A stretch of 21,464 nt of DNA, from positions 1-21,464 of the forward strand of contig CAMLFV010000012.1 of assembly GCA_946479395.1 (NCBI GenBank), read 5' to 3'. A program made the position numbers and the translations under genes. The notes under the pieces were generated by a model, which saw only the letters and a list, made by a program, of their open reading frames with translations, had not been told where the DNA came from and did no database searches. Shown here one piece after another: positions 14,380 to 21,464 of this stretch. Source of the stretch: an uncultured Flavobacterium sp. (GTDB taxonomy: Bacteria > Bacteroidota > Bacteroidia > Flavobacteriales > Flavobacteriaceae). Position 1 is the stretch's first letter, and each line of letters starts with the position of its first letter.

Positions 14380-16770
14380 TTAATTACGCAACGGTTTCCC
14401 TTTAGTCAACATAAACTGAATTCTTTCTAATGTTTTGCGTTCTGTACATAAACTTAAAAATGCTTCGCGTTCCAGATCTAACAAATATTGTTCGGATACC
14501 AATGTAGGTTCAGATAAATCGCCACCTGCCATTACGTAAGCCAGTTTATTGGCAATTTTTTTATCGTGATCAGAAATGTAATTTCCTGCTGTCATTCCGT
14601 CTGTTCCAACCAAGAAAGCACCCAATGCCTGTTTACCCAAAACCAAAATATCTTTGCGTTGAACAGGTTGTGTGTAACCGGCTTCTGCCATTAGCAATGC
14701 GTGTTTTTTAGCTTCGGCAATTTGTCGGTCTTTATTCACCACAACAATATCTTTGGTTGGTAAAAGCACCCCATTATCAAATCCTTCGTAAGCCGATGTT
14801 GCCACTTTTGCGGTTCCGACAGTTAAGAAATATTCCTGAAGAATATTCAGTTTAACATCGTTCTTTTTGAATTGATCTGCAGCACGCAACGTCATTTCTT
14901 TAGATCCGCCACCGCCAGGAATTACACCTACACCAAATTCAACCAAACCAATATAGGTTTCTGCTGCTGCAACGGCTTTGTCTGAATGCATTACCAATTC
15001 ACAACCGCCACCAAGTGTCATACCATGCGGAGCTGCAATTACCGGAATGCCCGAATAGCGAATGCGCATCATGGTATCTTGGAACGATTTTATGGCAAAA
15101 TTCAATTCATCGTATTCTTGTTCAACCGCCATCATGAAAATCATTCCTAAATTGGCTCCGACTGAGAAATTTGCTGCCTGATTTCCAATAACCAAACCGC
15201 TATATTCTTTTTCGGCTATATCGATCGCTTTATTGATTCCGCTGATGACACCGCCGCCAATCGAATTCATTTTTGAATGAAATTCCAGATTTAAAATTCC
15301 ATCGCCTAAATCAAACAAAGTAGAATCGGAGTTGCCCCAAACTTTTTTGGTATCGCGAATGTTGTTTAAAATGATGAACGCATCTTGTCCCGGAATTTTC
15401 TTTTGAGATTTTGATTCGATATCATAATAATAAGTAGCGCCTTCTTTAACCGTGTAGAACGATTTATTGCCCGATGCTAACATCTCATTCACCCATTCTG
15501 CAACATTTTCGCCGTTTTCTTTTATCAATTCAATGCCTTTTTCAACACCAATGGCATCCCAAATTTGAAAAGGTCCGTGTTCCCAGCCAAAACCGGCTTT
15601 CATAGCATCATCGATCTTATATAAATCATCGGTAATTTCGGGTACGCGGTTAGAAACATACGCAAATAACCCTGCAAAAGATTTACGGTAAAATTCGCCT
15701 GCTTTGTCTTTTCCGTTCACTAAAACTTTGAATCGATCAATTACATTATCAATGGTTTTGGTTAATTCTAATGTTTGGAACGATGCTTTTTTGTTTGGGC
15801 GATATTCCAAGGTATTCAAATCAAGTGATAAAATGTCTTTATCAACTTTTTTATAGAAACCTTGTTTTGTTTTGCTTCCCAACCATTTATTTTCCATCAT
15901 GTGATTGATGAAATCGGGCAATTTGAACAATTCATGTGCTTCATCGTTCGGAACATTTTCGTACAAACCATTGGCAACATGCACTAAAGTATCCAAACCA
16001 ACCACATCAACCGTACGGAACGTTGCCGATTTTGGTCTTCCAATTACTGGTCCGGTTAATTTATCTACTTCTTCAATTGTCATATCCATTTCTTTTACCA
16101 AATGAAACAGACTCATGATGCCGTAAATACCAATGCGGTTTCCAATAAATGCCGGAGTATCTTTAGCTACAACCGATGTTTTCCCTAAGAATTTTTCGCC
16201 GTAATTGTTTAAGAACGATAAAACTTCGGGTTTGGTTTTTGGTCCTGGAATAATTTCGAATAGCTTTAAGTATCGAACCGGATTAAAGAAGTGTGTTCCG
16301 CAGAAATGTTCCTGAAAATCTTCGCTTCTGCCTTCGCTCATAAAATGAATCGGAATCCCTGAAGTGTTCGATGTTATCAAAGTCCCCGGCTTACGATATT
16401 TTTCGATTTGCTCGTAAACTGCTTTTTTAATATCCAGACGTTCCACAACAACTTCAATAATCCAATCAACATCCTTAATTTTTGGAAGATCGTCTGTTGT
16501 GTTTCCTGTCGAAATTCGGTCGGCAAATTTTTTGTCGTAAATAGGCGAGGGGTTCGATTTTAAGGCAGTTGCCAGATTATCGTTCACCATACGGTTTCTT
16601 ACCACTTTATCGTTAAGCGTAAGTCCTTTTTTTTCTTCGGCTGCGGTCAATTGGTTTGGAATAATATCCAAAAGCAATACCTGAACGCCAATGTTTGCAA
16701 AATGACAGGCGATGCCCGAACCCATGATTCCGGAACCAATAACAGCCACTTTTTTTATTAATCTATTCAT
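14380..16770 (-). CDS. fadN: 3-hydroxyacyl-CoA dehydrogenase/enoyl-CoA hydratase, FadN-type
   Basis: A 796-residue bifunctional enzyme for hydration of enoyl-CoA and oxidation of 3-hydroxyacyl-CoA. The dehydrogenase comes first, unlike in E. coli FadB. The NAD motif is 'VIGSGIMGSGIACHFA' (10-25), and 'CGTHFFNPVRYLKLFEIIPG' includes the catalytic histidine of the HFFNP motif, followed by 'DTPAFIGNRIG'. The hydratase-like crotonase domain occupies about residues 490-720, with 'NFSVGANLG', 'HGMTLGGGCELVMHSDKAVA' and 'GVIPGGGGSKEM'. Domain order and length fit B. subtilis FadN (about 789 residues). It is the first enzyme gene of the operon, 21 bp after marR. Confidence 0.93.
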   Translation of the reverse strand: MNRLIKKVAVIGSGIMGSGIACHFANIGVQVLLLDIIPNQLTAAEEKKGLTLNDKVVRNRMVNDNLATALKSNPSPIYDKKFADRISTGNTTDDLPKIKDVDWIIEVVVERLDIKKAVYEQIEKYRKPGTLITSNTSGIPIHFMSEGRSEDFQEHFCGTHFFNPVRYLKLFEIIPGPKTKPEVLSFLNNYGEKFLGKTSVVAKDTPAFIGNRIGIYGIMSLFHLVKEMDMTIEEVDKLTGPVIGRPKSATFRTVDVVGLDTLVHVANGLYENVPNDEAHELFKLPDFINHMMENKWLGSKTKQGFYKKVDKDILSLDLNTLEYRPNKKASFQTLELTKTIDNVIDRFKVLVNGKDKAGEFYRKSFAGLFAYVSNRVPEITDDLYKIDDAMKAGFGWEHGPFQIWDAIGVEKGIELIKENGENVAEWVNEMLASGNKSFYTVKEGATYYYDIESKSQKKIPGQDAFIILNNIRDTKKVWGNSDSTLFDLGDGILNLEFHSKMNSIGGGVISGINKAIDIAEKEYSGLVIGNQAANFSVGANLGMIFMMAVEQEYDELNFAIKSFQDTMMRIRYSGIPVIAAPHGMTLGGGCELVMHSDKAVAAAETYIGLVEFGVGVIPGGGGSKEMTLRAADQFKKNDVKLNILQEYFLTVGTAKVATSAYEGFDNGVLLPTKDIVVVNKDRQIAEAKKHALLMAEAGYTQPVQRKDILVLGKQALGAFLVGTDGMTAGNYISDHDKKIANKLAYVMAGGDLSEPTLVSEQYLLDLEREAFLSLCTERKTLERIQFMLTKGKPLRN

Positions 16771-16791
16771 AGTTCTATGAAGTTTGGTTTC

Positions 16792-17220
16792 TTAAAATTT
16801 CTTTTTTGTTACAATGATGTTCTGAATTTTCTCTGACATCTCTATAAAGTTATCAATCTCTTGTTGCGAAAAAGTTTCTAAAAGTTTATTATTAAAATTG
16901 ATTACCGTTTGTTTTGATAATCCACGTTTTTCGACACCCAACGGCGTTAAATAAATATTTACCCCACGACCGTCTTTTGGATTTTTCTTTTTAGTAATCA
17001 GTCCCTTTTCTTCCATTGTTTTTAAGGTACGCGTTAAGCTTGTTGGTTCCATACCCAGACGCGGAGCCAAAGCTGTAGAAGGCGTTCCTTCTTTATCTAT
17101 GTTTAATAAAGCGTACCCAAGCGCCATGCTTGCACCGTATTGCGAAGCTTCTTCGTTATACATACGGGCAATGGCTTGCCAGGTATTTTTTATTACAGAA
17201 TCTAACGTTTTATTTTTCAT
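16792..17220 (-). CDS. MarR family transcriptional regulator of the fad operon
   Basis: A 142-residue winged-helix regulator. The DNA-binding part (about 30-105) has 'TPSTALAPRLGMEPTSLTRT' as helix-turn-helix and the wing 'KKNPKDGRGVNIYLTPLG' with the conserved DxR; the terminal helices would form the dimer interface. It is the first gene of the operon, 21 bp before fadN. A perfect 26-bp palindrome lies 31 bp upstream of its start over the predicted promoter, so it most likely represses its own operon. MarR-type regulators usually release DNA on binding a small ligand; a fatty acid or acyl-CoA is the obvious candidate here, by inference from the operon. Confidence 0.88.
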   Translation of the reverse strand: MKNKTLDSVIKNTWQAIARMYNEEASQYGASMALGYALLNIDKEGTPSTALAPRLGMEPTSLTRTLKTMEEKGLITKKKNPKDGRGVNIYLTPLGVEKRGLSKQTVINFNNKLLETFSQQEIDNFIEMSEKIQNIIVTKKKF

Positions 17221-17238
17221 AAATTTATTTAGTTATAC

Positions 17239-17246
17239 CAAATATA
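17239..17246 (-). promoter_or_regulatory. -7 element of the marR-fad operon
   Basis: TATATTTG on the minus strand fits TAnnTTTG exactly. The start site would lie near 17232, about a dozen bases before the marR ATG. No TTG lies at the -33 position; that place is taken by the palindrome. Confidence 0.6.
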
Positions 17247-17251
17247 ATAAA

Positions 17252-17277
17252 AAAATAGTATGCGCGCATACTATTTT
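17252..17277. promoter_or_regulatory. 26-bp perfect palindrome, probable MarR operator
   Basis: The half-site CGCATACTATTTT and its exact complement meet without a spacer at 17264/17265. The centre falls about 32 bp upstream of the predicted start site, so a bound dimer would cover the -33 region. The G/C-rich core (GCGC) stands out from its A/T-rich surroundings. No T run follows, so it is not a terminator of the acyl-CoA ligase gene. Confidence 0.75.
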
Positions 17278-17324
17278 AAATTTAATTTTTCGTTAAAAGA
17301 ATATTTTATTGTTATTTCTTCGAT

Positions 17325-19097
17325 TTAAGAATACATTTTATCATACAAATCTTTATACTTCTCTAAAATAACTTTACGTTTTAGTTTTAGGGTTGGTGTT
17401 AATTCGCCTGTATCAATTGCCCAGATATTTGGTGTAAGTGCAAACTTTTTAATTTGTTCCCACTTACCAAATTGCGGATTAATTAAATCTATTTCTTTTT
17501 GAAGGCGTTCTATAACCAATTCGTTATTTACTACTTCTTCTAACGAAAAACCTACATTAACTTTGTTGCGGTTTGCCCATTCTTTAATAAAATCGAAATT
17601 AGGCTGAATTAACGCAGCCGGCATTTTTTGTCCTTCGCCCACAACCATAATCTGCTCGATAAAACGCGATTGTTTCATGGCGTTTTCAATCATTTGCGGC
17701 GCAACGTATTTACCGCCACTTGTTTTAAACATTTCCTTTTTACGGTCGGTAATAAATAAAAATCCGTCGGCATCAACTACACCGATATCTCCTGTGTGGA
17801 ACCAGCCATCTGCAAAAGCTTCCTTAGTTTTTTCTTCATCTTTATAATATCCTTCAGCAATCGATGGTCCTTGACAAAGAATTTCCCCGTCTTCACCAAT
17901 TTTAACGGTAACATTGCTTAAAACTCTACCTACCGATCCAATTTTCCAACCATTGTTTCGCTGGTCGTTTACAGAAATTACCGGAGAAGTTTCGGTTAAA
18001 CCGTATCCTTCCATCACCGGAATATCGGCTCCACCAAAAATTCGAGCCAAACGTGGCGATAATGGGGCAGAACCAGATACCAGCAATTCTAAATTTCCAC
18101 CCAAAGCAGCATGCCATTTAGAGAAAATCAGTTTGCGTGCAATTTTCAGTTTAAATTCATAAAAACCGCCGTTTGCACCATAAGGTTTAAAATCTTCAGC
18201 CAAACGCAATGCCCAAAAGAACAATGCTTTTTTAATGCCCGAAAGCTCAGATCCTTTGGCATATATCTTATCAAATACTTTTTCTAAAACCCTTGGAACA
18301 ACCGTCATTACCTGTGGTTTCACTTCTTGCAGGTTATCGGAAATTTTCTCGATTGATTCAGCAAAATAAATCGATACACCCATATATTGGAACAGATACA
18401 GAATCATTCGCTCAAAAATATGACAGCACGGCAGAAAACTCAATGCAGTGTAACTTCCTCTATCAAACGGAACAAGCTCTGATGAACCTAAAACATTGCT
18501 GATAATATTGTTGTGCGTTAGCAAAACACCTTTTGGTGTACCTGTAGTTCCCGATGTATAAATGATCGACGCTAAATCGTCTGGAGTTACACTGGCTTTT
18601 GCTGCTTCCACATCGGCATCATTCATTGCATCTTTACCGGCAGTAATAATATCTTTCCAATTGGCGCATCCCGGAATTTCATCGAACGAATAAATGCCTC
18701 GAAGCTTGGGAATATTAAATTTTACTTTATCTAACTTATCTAAAATAACCTTATCGGAAACAATAACATACACACTTTCTGAATGCTTTATAATGTATTC
18801 ATAATCGTGTTCTGAAATGGTAGGATAAATGGGCACAGTAACCGCTCCGGTCTGTAAAATACTAATGTCCATAATATTCCATTCGGTTCTGTTTGTTGAT
18901 GTTATCAGGGCAATTTTATCGCCTTTTTTAACACCCATTGCAAGTAATGCTTTTGAAACATAATTTGCTTGTTCAATATATTCCTGAATACTTGTTGATT
19001 TCCAAACGCCGTTGTATTTTGTTGTAAATGCCTTTTGCAACGGATAATTTTGCAACTGGTGATAAGGAATATCGAATAATCTACCTATTTGAGACAT
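17325..19097 (-). CDS. Long-chain fatty acid-CoA ligase
   Basis: A 590-residue AMP-forming acyl-CoA synthetase that activates fatty acids with ATP and CoA. The nucleotide motif is 'IIYTSGTTGTPKGV' (178-191), followed by 'FLPCCHIFERM', 'LVSGSAPLSP', 'VMEGYGLTETSPV', 'GWFHTGDIG' and 'FLFITDRKKEMFKTSGGKYV', in the expected order; the C-terminal subdomain has the usual lysine region 'LKLKRKVI'. It is of the FAA1/long-chain type without a membrane segment. It lies 104 bp upstream of marR on the same strand, with no clear terminator between, and feeds the beta-oxidation enzymes encoded downstream. It may have its own promoter. Confidence 0.92.
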   Translation of the reverse strand: MSQIGRLFDIPYHQLQNYPLQKAFTTKYNGVWKSTSIQEYIEQANYVSKALLAMGVKKGDKIALITSTNRTEWNIMDISILQTGAVTVPIYPTISEHDYEYIIKHSESVYVIVSDKVILDKLDKVKFNIPKLRGIYSFDEIPGCANWKDIITAGKDAMNDADVEAAKASVTPDDLASIIYTSGTTGTPKGVLLTHNNIISNVLGSSELVPFDRGSYTALSFLPCCHIFERMILYLFQYMGVSIYFAESIEKISDNLQEVKPQVMTVVPRVLEKVFDKIYAKGSELSGIKKALFFWALRLAEDFKPYGANGGFYEFKLKIARKLIFSKWHAALGGNLELLVSGSAPLSPRLARIFGGADIPVMEGYGLTETSPVISVNDQRNNGWKIGSVGRVLSNVTVKIGEDGEILCQGPSIAEGYYKDEEKTKEAFADGWFHTGDIGVVDADGFLFITDRKKEMFKTSGGKYVAPQMIENAMKQSRFIEQIMVVGEGQKMPAALIQPNFDFIKEWANRNKVNVGFSLEEVVNNELVIERLQKEIDLINPQFGKWEQIKKFALTPNIWAIDTGELTPTLKLKRKVILEKYKDLYDKMYS

Positions 19098-19127
19098 ATT
19101 TTTTCAGATTTTTAATTACTGCATTTG

Positions 19128-19157
19128 CAAAATATTGTTTTTTTGTGAAAAATGCAA
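19128..19157 (-). promoter_or_regulatory. Possible promoter of the acyl-CoA ligase gene
   Basis: On the minus strand a TTG (19155-19157) is followed after 20 nt by TATTTTG (19128-19134), one base short of the TAnnTTTG consensus, about 30 bp before the start codon. Confidence 0.35.
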
Positions 19158-19170
19158 GTTATATTATTGT

Positions 19171-19632
19171 TTATTTTTGATTTACAGGTGCTTCTTTAAG
19201 CTTTTGAATACCTTCTTGATATATTGTTGCCGACGGTATTTCTTTGTTTTCGTCTGCCGTATTGATTAATTGTCCGTCTTTGAAAAAATAATCGGCATAA
19301 CGCAATAATTTGTTGGCATTATTGTCATCGGTTTCTTCAATAATACAGGCAATCAGCTCGTTATTCTTGTAATAAAATACTTTTTGCAATGTGTATTTAT
19401 CGAAAACGGTATAAATTATTGAAAAAAGATTATTGTCTGGCAACACATAATACGAAAGATCATACGTTGAACCATTGGCTGCTGTTCCGGGTTTGTTGAT
19501 AGGATCGAACCATTCGTTTTGCGATGTTGACTGTATGTAGTTTTGAATCGATTTAATTTCGGCATCGTTATTTTGGGCAAATACCGATGTTGCTAAAAAC
19601 ATACATGCTATTGTTAGAAAAATTTTTTTCAT
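19171..19632 (-). CDS. Small secreted protein of unknown function
   Basis: A 153-residue protein with a clear signal peptide ('MKKIFLTIACMFLATSVFA', cleavage before QNN). The mature part is rich in Asn, Asp and Tyr, with beta-type segments ('STYDLSYYVLPDNNLFSIIY', 'KVFYYKNNELIACIIEE') and no motif that I recognise. There is no lipobox and no C-terminal secretion signal. Its ATG overlaps the stop codon of the M28 peptidase gene by one base, so the two are translated together and probably act in the same compartment. Confidence 0.75.
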   Translation of the reverse strand: MKKIFLTIACMFLATSVFAQNNDAEIKSIQNYIQSTSQNEWFDPINKPGTAANGSTYDLSYYVLPDNNLFSIIYTVFDKYTLQKVFYYKNNELIACIIEETDDNNANKLLRYADYFFKDGQLINTADENKEIPSATIYQEGIQKLKEAPVNQK

Positions 19633-20648
19633 TATTGTTTTAGTTTAATTCTATCTGCTCTGTTAGTTATTTCCCAGGCAGTTACAAAAATTAATTGCGT
19701 ACGTTTTAGCATATCATCGAAATTGATTTTATCAACCGTGTCTGTCGGTTTATGATAATCTGCATGTTCGCCGCTGTAATAGAAAATTACGGGGATGTTG
19801 AACTTCGCAAAATTGTAATGATCTGATCGATAATAAATCATCTCAGGATGTTTGTCGTCATTATAAGTATAATCTAAAACCAAATTGGTATATTTTTTAT
19901 TCATGGCTTCAGACACATTGTGCAATTCTGTGCTTAACTTATCGCTTCCCACCAAATAAATATAGTCTTTTTTATTTTTATCGTAGTTGAAATCTCTGCG
20001 ACCAATCATATCCACATTTAAATCGGCAACAATATTTTCCAAAGGAATAATTTTAGAATTTACAAAAAAACGAGATCCGTGCAAACCATATTCTTCGCCC
20101 GTACAATGCAGAAAAACGATCGATCTTTTTGGTCCGTTACCATTTTTCTCGGCAATTTTAAACATACGCGCCATTTCTAACAACGCCGTAGTTCCCGTTC
20201 CGTTATCATCAGCACCATTATAAATTTCGCCGTTTGTAATTCCCACATGATCATAATGCGCAGAAATAACCAAATATTCATCGGGTTTTTCGCTACCTTT
20301 TATATAGGCAACAACATTTTCACTGTCGTTTAACTTCGGACTAAACATTCTTTTCATAGCTTCGCTTGGAACAAACTGAAAATAATCATCGGTTCCCGGC
20401 AAGGCTTCAATTCCTAAATTTTTATAGATGTTACGCAGGTAATTCGCCGCCATTTTTTGTCCGGCTTCACCTGTTTTTCTGCCTTCCATTTCATCGCCGG
20501 CAATGATAGAAAGATGTTTTATCAGTTCCTCTTTCGAAAGATTTTCCATCATTTCCTTTACACGGTCTTTTTGTTTTTGGGCATGAATAAAGCCCGAATT
20601 TATTGATGCAAAGGCAACAAACAGAAAAATTTTATTTTTAAATTTCAT
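19632..20648 (-). CDS. Secreted M28 family zinc peptidase
   Basis: A 338-residue exported aminopeptidase of family M28, with two zinc ions in the periplasm or outside. I chose the ATG at 20646-20648 because it gives a proper signal peptide (MKFKNKIFLFVAFASINSGF, then IHAQ); an ATG three codons earlier (20657) is possible, but longer frames run into the divergent gene. Zinc ligands and catalytic residues in order: H131 ('SAHYDHVG'), D147 ('GADDNGTG'), E185 (catalytic) and E186 in 'CTGEEYGLHGS', D213 ('NVDMIG') and H299 ('DYHKPTDT'). The set is complete, so the enzyme should be active. The N-terminal 'GDEMEGRKTGEAGQKMAANY' is the usual lead-in of this subgroup. It probably trims peptides for nutrition. 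Confidence 0.92.
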   Translation of the reverse strand: MKFKNKIFLFVAFASINSGFIHAQKQKDRVKEMMENLSKEELIKHLSIIAGDEMEGRKTGEAGQKMAANYLRNIYKNLGIEALPGTDDYFQFVPSEAMKRMFSPKLNDSENVVAYIKGSEKPDEYLVISAHYDHVGITNGEIYNGADDNGTGTTALLEMARMFKIAEKNGNGPKRSIVFLHCTGEEYGLHGSRFFVNSKIIPLENIVADLNVDMIGRRDFNYDKNKKDYIYLVGSDKLSTELHNVSEAMNKKYTNLVLDYTYNDDKHPEMIYYRSDHYNFAKFNIPVIFYYSGEHADYHKPTDTVDKINFDDMLKRTQLIFVTAWEITNRADRIKLKQ

Positions 20649-20704
20649 TCGTATCATTTTAGTTTTCCAAGTACTAAAAATACTAATTTTTACGATTGCT
20701 ATTG

Positions 20705-20712
20705 TATATTTG
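20705..20712 (+). promoter_or_regulatory. -7 element of the short-chain dehydrogenase gene
   Basis: TATATTTG fits TAnnTTTG and lies 15 bp before the start codon. No TTG is seen at the usual distance upstream. Confidence 0.45.
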
Positions 20713-20727
20713 TTGAAAATAATAAAA

Positions 20728-21464
20728 ATGAGCAAAGTTGTATTGATAACCGGCGGATCATCGGGCATTGGCAAAACAGTCGGAAATTTTTTACTAACCA
20801 AAGGTTATACGGTTTACGGCAGCAGTAGAAACCCTAAAAATATTGCAGATAGTAAATTTCCGTTGGTTGCTATTGATGTTCGAAATAATGAATCGATACA
20901 AAGTACGGTTGCCGAAATTATTGAAAAAGAAGGCAGAATTGATGTGTTGGTTAATAACGCCGGAGTAGGAATTACCGGACCAATTGAGGAAATTCCGTTA
21001 GATGAAATTCAGAATAATTTTCACACCAATGTTTTTGGACCAATTGAAGTTATGAAAGCCGTTTTACCACAAATGCGCCAACAAAGATCGGGATTGATTA
21101 TTAATGTAACATCAATTGCGGGTTATATGGGTTTGCCTTACCGCGGAATTTATTCGGCATCGAAAGGAGCTTTGGAACTGATTACCGAATCAATACGAAT
21201 GGAGGTAAAACCTTTTAATATCCGAGTTACCAATGTGGCTCCGGGTGATTTTGCAACCGATATTGCAGCTCGACGTTTTCATGCTCCGGTTTTAGATCAA
21301 TCGCCATACAAAGAAATTTACAGTCAGCAGCTTGCTACAATTAACGAGCACGTGAATCATGGAGGCGATCCTATAGAAATGGCAAAGGCGATTGATGCAA
21401 TCATTCAGACAAAAAATCCAAAAGTTCATTATAAAGTAGGCGCTTTTATGCAGAAATTTTCTAT
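20728..21464 (+). CDS. Short-chain dehydrogenase/reductase (cut by window end)
   Basis: The frame is open from the ATG at 20728 to the last base, giving 245 residues with no stop, so only the C-terminal end is missing. It is a classical SDR with a Rossmann fold: 'VLITGGSSGIG' (5-15) binds the cofactor, 'NNAG' is at 76-79, and the catalytic set is N101, S129, Y142 and K146 ('YSASK'). 'SSR' at 32-34, with Arg after strand 2, suggests NADP(H) rather than NAD. 'NVAPGDFATDI' follows. The substrate cannot be told; many such enzymes act on retinol-, steroid- or lipid-like alcohols. It is divergent from the M28 peptidase gene. Confidence 0.9.
   Translation, partial: MSKVVLITGGSSGIGKTVGNFLLTKGYTVYGSSRNPKNIADSKFPLVAIDVRNNESIQSTVAEIIEKEGRIDVLVNNAGVGITGPIEEIPLDEIQNNFHTNVFGPIEVMKAVLPQMRQQRSGLIINVTSIAGYMGLPYRGIYSASKGALELITESIRMEVKPFNIRVTNVAPGDFATDIAARRFHAPVLDQSPYKEIYSQQLATINEHVNHGGDPIEMAKAIDAIIQTKNPKVHYKVGAFMQKFS

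Noticed and set aside
17252..17277. The palindrome as a terminator of the acyl-CoA ligase gene
   Set aside because: No T run follows the stem on the minus strand beyond the A/T arms, and it lies about 48 bp past the stop codon in the promoter position of marR.
20649..20801. A longer start for the M28 peptidase at 20801
   Set aside because: The extra residues have no signal peptide or family resemblance and would overlap the start of the divergent short-chain dehydrogenase; the start at 20648 gives a normal signal peptide.

Overview
The window comes from a low-GC member of the Bacteroidota, most likely Flavobacteriaceae. The evidence is the type IX secretion regulator PorX in a porX-tsaE-ald cluster, an RprX/RprY-type two-component pair, several promoters of the Bacteroidota form TAnnTTTG, weak A/T-rich ribosome binding sites, and LysM/PBP1-like and OsmC genes side by side. 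I cannot name the genus with confidence.

Layout. 1-1032 (+): the 3' part of a LysM/periplasmic-binding-like protein overlapping an OsmC family gene. 1033-2349: a graveyard of mobile DNA, with the last codons of an IS3-type transposase, a broken small helical gene, IS21-type end repeats and a 5'-truncated istB; a terminator and a tRNA-Ser(TGA) follow. 2575-6150 (-): porX, tsaE, ald and a DUF4258-like gene, tightly packed. 6358-7940 (+): a membrane-anchored family 2 glycosyltransferase and coaE. 8019-10359 (+): the sensor kinase and response regulator, ending in a strong terminator that faces a second one. 10512-17220 (-): a fatty-acid beta-oxidation operon in the order marR, fadN, fadA, fadE. 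17325-19097 (-): a long-chain acyl-CoA ligase just upstream of it. 19171-20648 (-): a secreted M28 metallopeptidase with a small secreted partner. 20728 to the right edge (+): a short-chain dehydrogenase.

The most unusual feature is inside the fad operon. Each of its two internal gene junctions (fadN/fadA and fadA/fadE) contains a different gene of the S23/Avd-like four-helix-bundle family, otherwise known from intervening sequences in 23S rRNA. Both genes are flanked by inverted arrays of a degenerate 7-nt unit: KAGANNN before the gene, with its complement-type TCTANNN starting directly after the stop codon. In both, the downstream flank is exactly 44 nt: five heptads (35 nt) plus 9 nt before the next ATG. 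The two proteins are clearly diverged, so this looks like two separate insertions of one kind of cassette rather than a local duplication. The flanks could close a long hairpin around each gene in the polycistronic mRNA, which resembles how the rRNA intervening sequences are built.

Regulation visible in the sequence: a perfect 26-bp palindrome lies over the expected -33 region of the marR-fadN promoter, and GTTAA boxes phased at 11 bp lie over the promoter of the two-component pair.
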